Notes under the pieces: generated by a model | Databases searched by the model: none | The model's input: the letters and a program-made list of their open reading frames with translations, nothing else | Told to the model about the DNA's origin: nothing | Source: Komagataeibacter saccharivorans | Lineage (GTDB): Bacteria; Pseudomonadota; Alphaproteobacteria; Acetobacterales; Acetobacteraceae | Direction of reading: 5' to 3' | NCBI RefSeq assembly: GCF_003207825.1 | Contig: NZ_NKTY01000010.1 | Coordinates: forward strand, 1 to 64,000 | Length of the DNA stretch: 64,000 bases | Position numbers and translations under genes: made by a program | Part shown: in pieces, positions 52,046 to 61,267 of the stretch | Layout: every line of letters begins with the position of its first letter | Position numbering within the stretch: the stretch's first letter is position 1

Positions 52046-53116
52046 ATGAGCCGTTTCTGGAGCCCTGTCGTCCACACCCTGACCCCGTATGTACCGGGGG
52101 AGCAGCCCAGACTGGCCAACCTGATCAAGCTGAACACCAATGAATGCCCGTACGGCCCGTCGCCGAAGGTCATCGTGGCGCTGAAAGCGGCGGTGGACGA
52201 CACGCTGCGCCTTTACCCCGACCCGACCGCGCAGGCGCTGTGCGCCACGATCGCGCAGGACCATGGCGTACCAACCGATCATGTATTTGTCGGCAATGGC
52301 TCGGACGAAGTGCTGGCCCACGCCTTCCAGGGGCTGCTCAACCACGAAAACCCGCTGCTTTTCCCCGACATCACGTACAGCTTCTACCCCGTCTATTGCG
52401 GCCTGTACGGCATCCGGCACGAGACGGTGCCGCTGGATGAGGCGATGCGCATCGACATCACCGATTACCGCAGGCCGTGCGGCGGCATCATCATTCCCAA
52501 CCCCAACGCCCCCACCGGCATAGCGCTTGACCTGTCCCGTATCCGCGTCCTGCTGGATGAACACCCCGATGCGGTGGTGGTGGTTGATGAAGCCTATGTC
52601 GATTTTGGCGCGCAGACGGCGATTTCGCTGGTTACGCAGTATCCAAACCTGCTGGTGGTGCGCACGCTGTCCAAATCCAGCGCACTCGCCGGGCTGCGCG
52701 TGGGTTATGCCATTGGCCAGCCTGATCTGGTTGCCGCCCTGACCCGCATAAAGGACAGCTTCAATTCCTATCCGCTGGACCGTCTGGCGCAGGTGGGCGC
52801 CATTGCCGCGATCGAGGACAGGGAATGGCTTGCAAAAACCACCGGGAAGATCATAAGCTCACGCAACAGGCTGACCGACAGCCTGGGAAAGATGGGGTTT
52901 GAGGTTCTGCCGTCGCAGGCAAATTTCATATTTGCCCGGCACCCGGACCGTGATGCGGCATATCTGGCGTCTGCCCTGAGGGAACGGGCGATCATCGTGC
53001 GTCATTTCCGGACCCCGCGTATCGCACAATGGCTGCGCATCAGCATCGGCACCGACGCCGAATGCGATGCCCTGGTAACAGGACTGGCCGACGTGCTTGC
53101 GCAGAACGGGGGCTAG
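52046..53116 (+). CDS. hisC: Histidinol-phosphate aminotransferase
   Basis: PLP enzyme converting imidazole acetol phosphate to histidinol phosphate; 356 aa. Motifs: [54 protein letters not shown], and the PLP lysine in [16 protein letters not shown], then the C-terminal LRISIGT. Some related enzymes also use aromatic keto acids. It is not in a his operon here, as is common outside enterobacteria. The ATG at 52046 gives the family N-terminus. Confidence 0.93.
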   Translation: MSRFWSPVVHTLTPYVPGEQPRLANLIKLNTNECPYGPSPKVIVALKAAVDDTLRLYPDPTAQALCATIAQDHGVPTDHVFVGNGSDEVLAHAFQGLLNHENPLLFPDITYSFYPVYCGLYGIRHETVPLDEAMRIDITDYRRPCGGIIIPNPNAPTGIALDLSRIRVLLDEHPDAVVVVDEAYVDFGAQTAISLVTQYPNLLVVRTLSKSSALAGLRVGYAIGQPDLVAALTRIKDSFNSYPLDRLAQVGAIAAIEDREWLAKTTGKIISSRNRLTDSLGKMGFEVLPSQANFIFARHPDRDAAYLASALRERAIIVRHFRTPRIAQWLRISIGTDAECDALVTGLADVLAQNGG

Positions 53117-53247
53117 CCCCCGGTTCATCACACACTGCACCCGCTGCCCCGCCCACAGGCGGGCTACGGGTCAGTACGTGCTGTCCACCTTTCCACATAT
53201 GGTTAACAACTCATTTCCTGGACCCGAGGTCCACAGGATACCTGATC

Positions 53248-53526
53248 ATGCGCGCATTCCACGGACAGATGTCCGACAACCAGCCGATCCGTCGCACGCT
53301 TCCTGAAAAGCAGAAGCAACTGCGCGACCTGCGCGAAACGCTGGCTTCCATGAAATCGCATACATCGCCCGCCCTGCGCGAAAGCGTGCAGAAACGCATC
53401 CGCCAGCTTGAAAGCGAAATCAGCGCAGCCCCGGCGCTAAAGACCGGGGAACAGCGCAATACCCCCCGCCCCGGCGGCACGGACCGGCCGCGCAGCCCGC
53501 GCAGGCGGCCTGAACGCAGCATCTGA
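53248..53526 (+). CDS. Small coiled-coil hypothetical protein
   Basis: A 92-aa protein: a charged helix (KQKQLRDLRETLASMKS, then LRESVQKRIRQLESEIS) predicted to form a coiled coil, and a disordered Arg/Pro-rich tail (about 70-92). AGGA lies about 9 bases before the ATG; a second ATG (53269) is possible. A strong terminator follows. No family is recognised, but the basic tail could bind nucleic acid. Confidence 0.6.
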   Translation: MRAFHGQMSDNQPIRRTLPEKQKQLRDLRETLASMKSHTSPALRESVQKRIRQLESEISAAPALKTGEQRNTPRPGGTDRPRSPRRRPERSI

Positions 53527-53535
53527 ACAGACAGG

Positions 53536-53568
53536 AAAAAGGCCGGCCCCATGGGGACCGGCCTTTTT
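53536..53568 (+). terminator. Rho-independent terminator
   Basis: AAAAAGGCCGG and ACCGGCCTTTTT flank CCCC-ATG-GGG, giving a long GC-rich stem followed by a T-run (53564-53568). It lies 10 bases past the stop of the small coiled-coil gene. Confidence 0.9.
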
Positions 53569-53599
53569 CATGCCCTGTCGCCTCATATTTCCGCCCTAT

Positions 53600-53635
53600 G
53601 GTTCATCACATCGGTTCGTCACATCGGTTCGTCAC
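53600..53635. repeat. 13-bp tandem repeat
   Basis: GGTTCATCACATC, GGTTCGTCACATC and a partial GGTTCGTCAC follow one another without spacers, 2.8 copies with one base variant. Noncoding; between the terminator and repeat copy B. Confidence 0.75.
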
Positions 53636-53663
53636 TGCCTGAAAACATACGGTTGACAGGTGA

Positions 53664-53740
53664 GCGTTTCCGGATGCCGCCTTTTTTCAAGAAGACTGTG
53701 TTTTTTTGAATCTTTTTGAAAAAATCCTCACCAGAAACTT
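53664..53740 (+). repeat. Interspersed palindromic element, copy B
   Basis: Shares the order of copy A (33341-33410, read in reverse): a GTTTCCGGATGCCGCC flank, a first A/T-cored hairpin around CCTTTTTTCAAGAAG, a second around TCTTTTTGAAAAAATC, then TCACCAGAAACTT. The first hairpin is more degenerate than in copy A. Intergenic. Confidence 0.65.
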
Positions 53741-53856
53741 CGGCTATTGCCCGGTTTCCGTCCATACGACCGGTTGCGCCAGCCCGCGGGAAAATCGCCC
53801 TGAACGCCAGCATTTCAGGCTGAGCCTGTCATCTCACCTGCAACCTTGAGGACAAT

Positions 53857-53890
53857 AAAAAACGGGCCTGCCTTGCGGCAGACCCGTTTT
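53857..53890 (-). terminator. Rho-independent terminator of the MFS gene
   Basis: On the minus strand ACGGGTCTGCC, a GCAA loop and GGCAGGCCCGT form an 11-bp stem followed by a run of T (53857-53861). It is about 45 bases after the MFS stop. Confidence 0.9.
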
Positions 53891-53934
53891 CCACCCGTAT
53901 CGGAACACCCGACCGGATCAGGATTCATGATGGA

Positions 53935-55251
53935 TCAGTGACCAAGCGTCACTTCTTCCGCCACATCACCGCGTGCAGCAGCGGCGTCAATGTAACGACG
54001 GGCTTCGGGCGAGACGGTCAGCACCAGCGTCATCAGGGCCGAGGCAACATACAGGCCGGAGAAGATCCAGATGATCCCCTCGATCCCACGCCAGCTTTCA
54101 AACCACGTCACAATGGCCGGACCAACCCATGTGCTGGCACCGGCACCCAGACCCAGGGCAGACAGGGCGGCAGCCTTTTCCTTCGGGCAGATCTGCGGCA
54201 CCAGACCGGACAGCGGCACGAAGGCGGCAATCGTCGCGCCATACAGCGCACCCATGGCAGCCGCGATGGGGAAGTTGCCGGGGAACATCTGCGGCACATA
54301 GTAGAACAGCGGCACGGTGATCGCAGCACCCACGCAGCCGAACAGGGCAACAACGGTGCGGTGACCCAGACGGTCAGCCGTGATGCCGGACACAAGGTTC
54401 ACCAGAATGTTCGACAGGAAGATGATCGACAGAAGCTGCAGCCACTGCGACAGCGAGAAGCCGATCACCTTGGTGAAGAACGCCGGCATGATGACCAGAA
54501 ACGCATATTCGGACGACGTGTTGATGGTCCGCACGATCATGGCGACAAACGTCTTGGGCTCACGCCACAGGATGCTGATCGAACTGAAGAAGATCGTGCC
54601 GGGCTTCGTGCCCACCGGGGCAAGGCGGCGGGAACCGATGGGCTCACGCGTCATCAGCAGGGCCAGCAGGCCACCGAACATGACCAGCGCCAGCGAGGAC
54701 CAGAACGTCGCCATTTCGCCAATCAGCGGAATGGAGAAGCTGGCGAACAGCGAACCCAGCGTGGGCAGCCCGCCGGAGAAGGCGAACCAGAACCAGCCCG
54801 CGGCCGAGCCAAGCTGACGCGGCGGGGTCGCGGCCGCGATCCAGACCAGGAAGCCATAGGTGAACAGCGGATAGCCAAAGCCACGCATGGTATAGGCGGC
54901 CAGCATGATGGGATAGCTGTTGACGGCCACGCCGAAGGTCAGGAAGACGACCTCGAACACGCCCCAGATGGCAAGGCCGATCCACATGACCCGCTTGGGG
55001 CCCCACAGATCGGACAGCGGCCCCGATGCCCATGAGGACAGCGAGACGGTTACACCATAAATGGTAAACAGCAGCGCGGTATTGCGCGATGAAATGCCCT
55101 GCCCCTCCAGATAGGGGGCCAGATAGCCGGCCTCCACCCCATCACCGATCATGAAGAACAGCAGGCCGACAAAACCCCAGAACAGGGGTGCCGGAATGCC
55201 AAGCCGGTCAGCGAAGGACGTTGATTCGGACAGATTGTCTGTCTGTTTCAA
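53935..55251 (-). CDS. MFS transporter, polyol permease type (RbtT/DalT/CsbX-like)
   Basis: A 438-aa 12-helix major facilitator. The first helix segment MIGDGVEAGYLAPYLEGQGIS and the loop motif SGPLSDLWGPKRVMWIG match the polyol permease group (ribitol/arabitol). A mannitol dehydrogenase gene lies 6 kb away, so polyol uptake is plausible; alpha-ketoglutarate transport (CsbX) is the alternative. No ATG fits; the TTG at 55251 with AGAGGAG nine bases upstream is the best start. Confidence 0.82.
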   Translation of the reverse strand: MKQTDNLSESTSFADRLGIPAPLFWGFVGLLFFMIGDGVEAGYLAPYLEGQGISSRNTALLFTIYGVTVSLSSWASGPLSDLWGPKRVMWIGLAIWGVFEVVFLTFGVAVNSYPIMLAAYTMRGFGYPLFTYGFLVWIAAATPPRQLGSAAGWFWFAFSGGLPTLGSLFASFSIPLIGEMATFWSSLALVMFGGLLALLMTREPIGSRRLAPVGTKPGTIFFSSISILWREPKTFVAMIVRTINTSSEYAFLVIMPAFFTKVIGFSLSQWLQLLSIIFLSNILVNLVSGITADRLGHRTVVALFGCVGAAITVPLFYYVPQMFPGNFPIAAAMGALYGATIAAFVPLSGLVPQICPKEKAAALSALGLGAGASTWVGPAIVTWFESWRGIEGIIWIFSGLYVASALMTLVLTVSPEARRYIDAAAARGDVAEEVTLGH

Positions 55252-56002
55252 GGGGAGATACTCCTCTTTCACAGGCAGCCGACACGAAGATGAGGGGCTC
55301 CACCTCATTGCGGAGCGTCGATGCAGGCTGCGTCCGCACAATCCGGGCCTTGCCCGGAACTCCAGTGCGGAACCTCAGTTTCATAAGGTCGGGCATGCGG
55401 GCGCCCGGGCCGGTTACAGCAGGGAAAACGTGGCGCGGATTTCAGCGCCGGACCAGCAGCGCATCGGGCTGGAAAAGCGCTTTCCCCTCTATGTCACCGA
55501 CAGAATTCGTCAATCCAGCAGGAAAACGTGCCCTGTGGCACGACTTTCATTACAAATTGATGAAAAAACACAAAAACGTGCCGAATAGCCGGTACGATTA
55601 TGTGATCTCTCACCGCCAGAAAGACCATTAATTGAACAGATATACAAAATCGTTGCAGTTTCGAACGATTTCACAGTGATGCGATAGTTTCCAACCTCCG
55701 CCAAAGCGCAAAAAATATATTCAGTGGGATCAATCTATACTCAAAAAGCCGCATGAATGTAAGGGAATTCTCAAATTTTTGACGCAATTCCCGTTTGTCC
55801 CTTATTATATCAGAAGATTCTGGATCACATTTTGCGCAGACCTTGCATGCGCCCAGCGTCTGGACCATCTTTCATAACGGATGGGTTCCTGTCATAGTCT
55901 CCTCCCGCTCCCGCCTGTCCGGCGGGGCCTCACTCCCGCATGCGGCTGCCGTTGCCTGCCGCATCACCCATGCCGGGGATATGGACAAACGGAACGGTCA
56001 CG
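55252..56002. other. Long AT-rich divergent intergenic region
   Basis: About 750 bases without a credible gene; 55540-55870 is markedly AT-rich. AAATCGTT (55647-55654) is repeated inverted as AACGATTT (55664-55671) and could be an operator. Open frames here overlap each other, lack ribosome binding sites and show no family resemblance. Probably a long regulatory region for the MFS gene, or relic DNA. Confidence 0.45.
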
Positions 56003-56455
56003 GTGAACATCAACCCGTCTCTACGCCTTGCCGCACTGCCGATCGCGTTACTGCTTTCTTCCCCGCTGCTATGCGCGCCCGCCCATGGGCAGAGCCTGTC
56101 GGTGCAGAAAGTCCAGCGCGCGCTGGATGTGCTGCGACTCAAGCCGGATCTGGCCAGTCAGGCATGCCTCGACAAGCTCGATGACCTGCACAAGATGGAA
56201 AAGATTATCGAGGAAGCAGGCGAAAGCGCGCATAACCCCAACCTGTCGCTGGCGCATGACGTGATGACGTCCGATTATGAGGACGCGACGGAAACCTGTG
56301 TCCCCGATGCCGCCAAATTCTGCGAAGCACCCGGTTCGTCCGCCAGCGCGAACCAGAAGAAACTGTGCAATGCGCTTGATGCGGTGATGTCGGTCGATGG
56401 TTCGGATGAAGGGGAGGAAGTCATTTCCGCCCCGCAGGGCACGTCAAGCGACTGA
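56003..56455 (+). CDS. Secreted hypothetical protein
   Basis: About 150 aa. The GTG at 56003 gives a signal peptide (LRLAALPIALLLSSPLLCAPAHG) with cleavage near residue 29; GGAA lies 8 bases upstream. The mature part is helical (VQKVQRALDVLRLKPDLASQ) and holds four cysteines (QACLDK, ETCVPD, KFCEAP, KLCNAL), probably forming two disulfides in the periplasm. No family is recognised. Confidence 0.6.
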   Translation: MNINPSLRLAALPIALLLSSPLLCAPAHGQSLSVQKVQRALDVLRLKPDLASQACLDKLDDLHKMEKIIEEAGESAHNPNLSLAHDVMTSDYEDATETCVPDAAKFCEAPGSSASANQKKLCNALDAVMSVDGSDEGEEVISAPQGTSSD

Positions 56456-56476
56456 CGGCCCCACGGTCCGGGCGCG

Positions 56477-58666
56477 TCAGGGAAGCTGCGCGATCAGGCG
56501 CAGCCCCTCCGCATTGCCCAGAACGGCGGATTTTTCCGCACGGTTGAGTTCACGCACCGCCGTTTCCACATCAGGGGCCTCGCGCAGTTTCAGCAGCCCG
56601 ACCAGCAGGGCCGGATTGATCGGGTCGCCCTTGCGGCGTGGCGGCGGCAGCATGATTTCATGCACCCGCAGCAGCCCCGCCCGCGCCCGCAGGGCGGCAA
56701 TGGCTTCCTGCACCGGATGGCCCGCCATCTGGTCCATATAGGTCACGGCCTCGCTCAGAACCGAAGGCGGTGCGGTTTCTTCGGGTATCAGCAGCAGGCG
56801 GACGCGACGGAATGCCTGTCCCACCGCAACGCTTCCGGTCAGCACGGCCAGCGGAATGGCGCAGACCAGCCCAAGGGTGACCGGCAGCATCCACAGGAAC
56901 AGCGGCAGCGAGACGCTCCATGCGGCGGCGGCCAGTGCCAGACCCAGTATGGTATGGAGCATGTACAGCCGCACATTGGCCATGATCTGCAGGCCGCCCG
57001 CATCGCGCCGCTGGGCGTTCCAGCCGGAATCACGCCCCATCAGGATGGAAAGGACGCCCCCGGTCTGGATCATCATGGCGATGGGGGCCAGCAGGCCGCC
57101 CACCAGCGTTTCAGCCACAATGGATGCGGCCGCAGCAATCGCGCCCCCACAGCCGCGCCGCAGCGGTCCGTCCAGCAGCAGCAGGACATAAGCAAGCAGT
57201 TTGGGCGCCAGCAGCACGAACATGGTACCCAGGAACATGTATTCGGCCTGCACCGGGTCAACATGCGGCCAGTGGGGATAGAGCAGCTTGGTATCCCCAA
57301 AATATTCCGGCTTGTAGAACCGGTTCTGCAGCGAAACCACGATGCCCACCAGCAGGAAGACCAGCCACAGCGGCGACGTGACATAAGACCCTATGCCCAT
57401 GAGCATGTGCATGCGGCTGATCCAGTGCAGGCCCCGGGCGGATATCACCTTGGCATGCTGCAGGTTGCCCTGACACCAGCGCCGGTCGCGGATGGCGATA
57501 TCGGTCAGGGAGGGCGGGCTTTCCTCATACGATCCGTGTAGCGCCGGAACCATGTGGATTGCCCAGCCACCCCGGCGCATGAGGGCGGCTTCGACAAAAT
57601 CATGGCTCATGATCGCCCCGCCAAACGGCTTGCGGCCCGGCAGGTGCGGCAGTGCGGCCTGCTCGGCAAAAGCCCGGGTGCGGATGACCGCGTTATGCCC
57701 CCAGTAATTCCCTTCCGATCCATGCCACCATGCGATCCCGTGGGCGATCAGCGGGCCATATACACGTCCGGCAAACTGCTGCATGCGGGCGAACAGGGTG
57801 CGCCCGTTCACGATCACCGGCAGGGACTGGATCAGCCCCACGCCGGGATTACGCTCCATGGCGGCGGTCAGCCGCACGATCACGTCGCCTGACATGATGC
57901 TGTCGGCGTCCAGCGTGATCATCTGCTGGTAGGCTGCGCCATAGCTGCGCACCCACTGCGCGATGTTCCCGGCCTTGCGGTCGGTATTGACGGCACGGCG
58001 ACGGTAAAACAGCCGCCCGCCCCACCCCGTCGCACGGCACAGCGCCATATAGGCGGCTTCTTCCGCCACCCATACGTCCGGATCGGTGGTGTCGGAGAGG
58101 ATGAACACGTCAAAGGCGCGTTCCTGCAATGTGGCGCTCAGACTGTCGATGGTGGCGCGCAGGCCCGCCATGACCCGGCCAGGGTCCTCGTTATAGGTGG
58201 GCATGAGCAGCGCCGTGCGGCTGGACAGGCGCGGCAGCGGCCCGGTGCGCTCGATCCCCAGCCCCAGACCACCATGGTTGAGCATCGACCAGAACCCGGC
58301 AATGGCCGAGGTAAATGCCAGCCCGATCCATAAAAACAGCACGACGAACAGCACCAGCATCACCATGCCGGCAACCGAACGCTGCACGGCATTGAACACC
58401 AGATCCATTTCATAACCGGCAAGCCCGGTCATGACGACGGCGCCCCCGATTACCAGCAGACGCCGCAGGTGGATCAGCTTCCACTGGCTGACCGGCACAC
58501 GACCACGCCCATGCAGGTCCGGTTCATCCGCCAGCGCATGAACGGGCATGTCCAGCGGTGCCGCAGGTGGCAGCGCCGCCCAGCCCTGCGGCAGAAGGGT
58601 GGACGGCGCCCCCGCCGGCGGCCCGGACGGAGGAACTTCCCCTACGGCGTCCATCGATACACCCAT
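56477..58666 (-). CDS. opgH: Glucans biosynthesis glucosyltransferase
   Basis: A membrane glucosyltransferase polymerising the beta-1,2 backbone of osmoregulated periplasmic glucans from UDP-glucose; 729 aa. The GT2 domain shows LMPTYNEDPGRVMAGL, DADSIMSGD (DxD-type) and DRRWCQGN (the Q/RxxRW motif), between about two N-terminal and several C-terminal membrane segments. The start at 58666 overlaps the end of opgD; ATG at 58654 is also possible, and neither has an ideal ribosome binding site, consistent with translational coupling. Confidence 0.93.
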   Translation of the reverse strand: MGVSMDAVGEVPPSGPPAGAPSTLLPQGWAALPPAAPLDMPVHALADEPDLHGRGRVPVSQWKLIHLRRLLVIGGAVVMTGLAGYEMDLVFNAVQRSVAGMVMLVLFVVLFLWIGLAFTSAIAGFWSMLNHGGLGLGIERTGPLPRLSSRTALLMPTYNEDPGRVMAGLRATIDSLSATLQERAFDVFILSDTTDPDVWVAEEAAYMALCRATGWGGRLFYRRRAVNTDRKAGNIAQWVRSYGAAYQQMITLDADSIMSGDVIVRLTAAMERNPGVGLIQSLPVIVNGRTLFARMQQFAGRVYGPLIAHGIAWWHGSEGNYWGHNAVIRTRAFAEQAALPHLPGRKPFGGAIMSHDFVEAALMRRGGWAIHMVPALHGSYEESPPSLTDIAIRDRRWCQGNLQHAKVISARGLHWISRMHMLMGIGSYVTSPLWLVFLLVGIVVSLQNRFYKPEYFGDTKLLYPHWPHVDPVQAEYMFLGTMFVLLAPKLLAYVLLLLDGPLRRGCGGAIAAAASIVAETLVGGLLAPIAMMIQTGGVLSILMGRDSGWNAQRRDAGGLQIMANVRLYMLHTILGLALAAAAWSVSLPLFLWMLPVTLGLVCAIPLAVLTGSVAVGQAFRRVRLLLIPEETAPPSVLSEAVTYMDQMAGHPVQEAIAALRARAGLLRVHEIMLPPPRRKGDPINPALLVGLLKLREAPDVETAVRELNRAEKSAVLGNAEGLRLIAQLP

Positions 58667-60165
58667 TCTTCCGATACGGGGCCGTTGTCATCGGCCAGCA
58701 CGCAGTTCAGTTCAGCCACCTTTGCATCGCCGGGCGCGAACTCGAACGTACTGCGCCAGCCATGGATGGGGGGAACCGGTTCGACCACCACATTGCGTAT
58801 CTCCCCAGCCGAAGTGCGACACTGCAGGTGGAAATGCGGATTTTCGGGCAGGTGGTCGAACGGTGCGCCGACAAAGTCGAGATCGAAGAAACGGGTATGC
58901 GAATCATCCGTCGACTCACCCACGCGGGTTGCCGCGATACGGGCAAGCCGCGTGGGCCAGGGCGTGTCCCAGCCCCAGTACATGCGATAGGTGAATATGT
59001 ATTCCCGTCCCGCGGTCAGGCCATCCTGCGGACGCCAGAAGGAGACGATGTTGTCATTCACCTCATTGGGTGTGGGGATCTCGACAAGATCGACGGCACC
59101 GGCACCCCAGTCGCCTATCGGTTCGATCCACAGGGAAGGCCGCTTTTCGTAATTCAGGGCCACGTCCTCGAAATCCGTAAAGGCCCGCTTGCGCTGCATG
59201 AGGCCAAAACCATGCGGCCTGACATCGCTGAAGGCCGAGAACTGCAGATCACGTGGATTGCGTAGCGGCCGCCACAACTGCTGGCTGCTGCCCGTCCACA
59301 TCAGCAGGCCCTCGCTATCATGCGCGGCGGGACGCCAGTCATCCACGCGCGCGCGGTCGTTCGCATCGAAATAGAACATGCCCGTAAGCGGCGCGATCCC
59401 GGATTCCGCAAGGGTCTTGCGCGGATACAGGTAGGACTGGACATCGAATACCGTGGTCTCGCCGGGGCGGATGGTAAAACGGAACGCACCGGCAAGCGAT
59501 GGGCTGTCCAGCAGCGCATGAACGACCACGCTGTCCACTCCCGCCTTGGGCTTTTCCAGCCAGAACGCGCGGAACAGGGCAAATTCCTCACCCGCCGGAT
59601 CGCCTGTGCCATTGGCGAAGCCGCGTGCCGACAGACCGTAATTCTGTCCCTTCGCCACGGCGCGGAAATAGGATGCGCCGAGGAAGACGCAGAATTCCTC
59701 CATGACGCCGGGCGTGTTGATCGGCGCGCGCAGCCGCAGCCCCGCAAAGCCGATATCGTCACTCACCCGCAGGGCAGGATCGTTATAGGTAAACATGTCC
59801 GGGTTGAAGGTGATGGGACGGGACTGTCCGTCAATCACCTCGTTCATTTCGATCCGGGGGGCGTACAGATAGCCACGGGGAAAGAACTCGACATCGAAGC
59901 CCAGATTCTCGCCATGCCACAATGCCTGTTCCGAACGGAAAGCCATGGAACTGTACTGATCAAAATTCAGGTTACGCAGCGGGGCAGGCAGGGTCTGTGA
60001 AGGCGGCTGGTAAGCCTGCTGTGAAAGCTGGTGCGCCAGCGTACGCACCGTGGTGGAGTCAAAGTTACTGCTTTCAGCCGCACCGGCAGGTCGTGCCGCC
60101 CCCATACCCACCAGAGACAGGGCAGACAGGGCGGTACCCGCTTTCATGAAATCACGTCGTAACAC
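58642..60165 (-). CDS. opgD: Glucan biosynthesis protein, OpgD type (Tat-exported)
   Basis: A 507-aa periplasmic protein of the OpgG/OpgD family, which shapes or branches the glucan backbone. The N-terminus carries a twin-arginine motif, RRDFMK (3-8), with a mild hydrophobic stretch and AGA-type cleavage near 29; export by Tat distinguishes OpgD from the Sec-exported OpgG. Family segments: YSSMAFRSEQALW, FPRGYLYAPRIEMNEV, ASYFRAVAKGQNYGLSARG. The start is GTG with GGAG about 10 bases upstream. It overlaps opgH. Confidence 0.92.
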   Translation of the reverse strand: MLRRDFMKAGTALSALSLVGMGAARPAGAAESSNFDSTTVRTLAHQLSQQAYQPPSQTLPAPLRNLNFDQYSSMAFRSEQALWHGENLGFDVEFFPRGYLYAPRIEMNEVIDGQSRPITFNPDMFTYNDPALRVSDDIGFAGLRLRAPINTPGVMEEFCVFLGASYFRAVAKGQNYGLSARGFANGTGDPAGEEFALFRAFWLEKPKAGVDSVVVHALLDSPSLAGAFRFTIRPGETTVFDVQSYLYPRKTLAESGIAPLTGMFYFDANDRARVDDWRPAAHDSEGLLMWTGSSQQLWRPLRNPRDLQFSAFSDVRPHGFGLMQRKRAFTDFEDVALNYEKRPSLWIEPIGDWGAGAVDLVEIPTPNEVNDNIVSFWRPQDGLTAGREYIFTYRMYWGWDTPWPTRLARIAATRVGESTDDSHTRFFDLDFVGAPFDHLPENPHFHLQCRTSAGEIRNVVVEPVPPIHGWRSTFEFAPGDAKVAELNCVLADDNGPVSEEWVYRWTP

Positions 60166-60274
60166 TGAGTTGAACTCCAGTTCATTTTTCTTATTTAACG
60201 CGCTGACACACTATTCTTGTTTATTGGTAAAGCCGGGGCGGTAATACGTGTGATCGTGACAGCTTATGGCTTTT

Positions 60275-60619
60275 TCACGGCGGGGATGAACACATGCCCG
60301 CCAATGTTTCAAGCGGTCCCGCGGCAGCGGCGCGGGCCGCATCCTCTATTTCCCGGTACAGGCGCAGCACCGCTTCCCCTTCGGGCGAAAGGCCCGCACC
60401 ACCCCCACCACCGGGGCGGGCAGACACCAGGGGATGCGTGAAGGCGGTGTTCATCGCCTCGACCAGCAGCCATGCCCTGCGATATGACATGCCCATTGCC
60501 CGGGCCGCGGCGGAAATGGACCCCGTCTCGCCAATCTGTTCCAGCAGCCTGATCTTGCCGTGCCCCAGCAGCGGGTTGCCATTTGCGTCAAGCCGTATTG
60601 TCAGGCGCATTTTTGTCAT
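60275..60619 (-). CDS. ModE-type winged helix DNA-binding protein
   Basis: A 114-aa protein made only of the ModE N-terminal domain: LLEQIGETGSISAAARAMGMSYRRAWLLVEAMN is the helix-turn-helix, with GGGGGAGLSPEG as wing loop. It lacks the molybdate-binding (Mop) domain, so it cannot sense molybdate itself. Such short regulators occur next to varied targets; it is about 110 bases beyond the opgD start on the same strand and may control the neighbouring region. Dimer formation expected. Confidence 0.82.
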   Translation of the reverse strand: MTKMRLTIRLDANGNPLLGHGKIRLLEQIGETGSISAAARAMGMSYRRAWLLVEAMNTAFTHPLVSARPGGGGGAGLSPEGEAVLRLYREIEDAARAAAAGPLETLAGMCSSPP

Positions 60620-60700
60620 GGTTTTCCGTACTCCCGCCGGCAGCTATATCATCCGTCCCTTCTACCGGAAACGGCTTCTTCTGGAACGGAATTTTCCCCC

Positions 60701-61249
60701 ATGTGCCCATCCATCCCCTCCACCGGACCGACCACGATACCCCCCGCGAACCCATGGCGGCCCATGCGGGCTGACGATCTGGATCGCGTTGTCGCGGTGG
60801 CGGCACAACTCCATCCTGACTACCCCGAGCGGCGCGACGTGCTGGATGAACGCCGCAGGCTATGTCCGCCCGGATGCCTGATTCTGCCCGATGCGCGCGG
60901 CAATCCGGGCGGATATGTTCTGAGTCATCCGGGACGCATCGCATCCCCGCCCGCACTGGATACGTACCTCCATACCCTGCCTGAACAGCCCGATTGCTGG
61001 TACATCCATGACATCGCCATCCTCCCCGCCCTGCGCGGGCAGGGTGCGACACGGGACGCATTACAAATCGTTACAGGGCGGGCCCGCCAGCACGGACTGC
61101 ACTGGCTGGCACTTATGGCGACACCGGCCGCGCGTGGATTATGGACGCATCTGGGCTTCACCCCCATTGCGGACATCCCACCCCATATCGCCGCGACCTA
61201 TGGCAGCGAGGCCTGCCCGATGCGCAGGCCCCTTTCCCCCGGCACATAA
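60701..61249 (+). CDS. GNAT family N-acetyltransferase
   Basis: A 182-aa acetyl-CoA-dependent transferase. The acetyl-CoA loop is ILPALRGQGATRDAL (about 105-119), followed by the hydrophobic strand LMATPAARGLW and HLGFTPIAD typical of GNATs acting on small molecules or amines. The N-terminal 20 residues are Pro-rich. GGAACGGAA lies upstream of the ATG at 60701; the frame opens earlier in antisense to the ModE gene. Substrate unknown. Confidence 0.82.
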   Translation: MCPSIPSTGPTTIPPANPWRPMRADDLDRVVAVAAQLHPDYPERRDVLDERRRLCPPGCLILPDARGNPGGYVLSHPGRIASPPALDTYLHTLPEQPDCWYIHDIAILPALRGQGATRDALQIVTGRARQHGLHWLALMATPAARGLWTHLGFTPIADIPPHIAATYGSEACPMRRPLSPGT

Positions 61250-61267
61250 GCGGGGGCTAAAACCGGA

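Noticed and set aside
55151-55631. Overlapping plus-strand frames upstream of the MFS gene
   Set aside because: They run antisense to the MFS N-terminus and into the noncoding region; no start or domain support.
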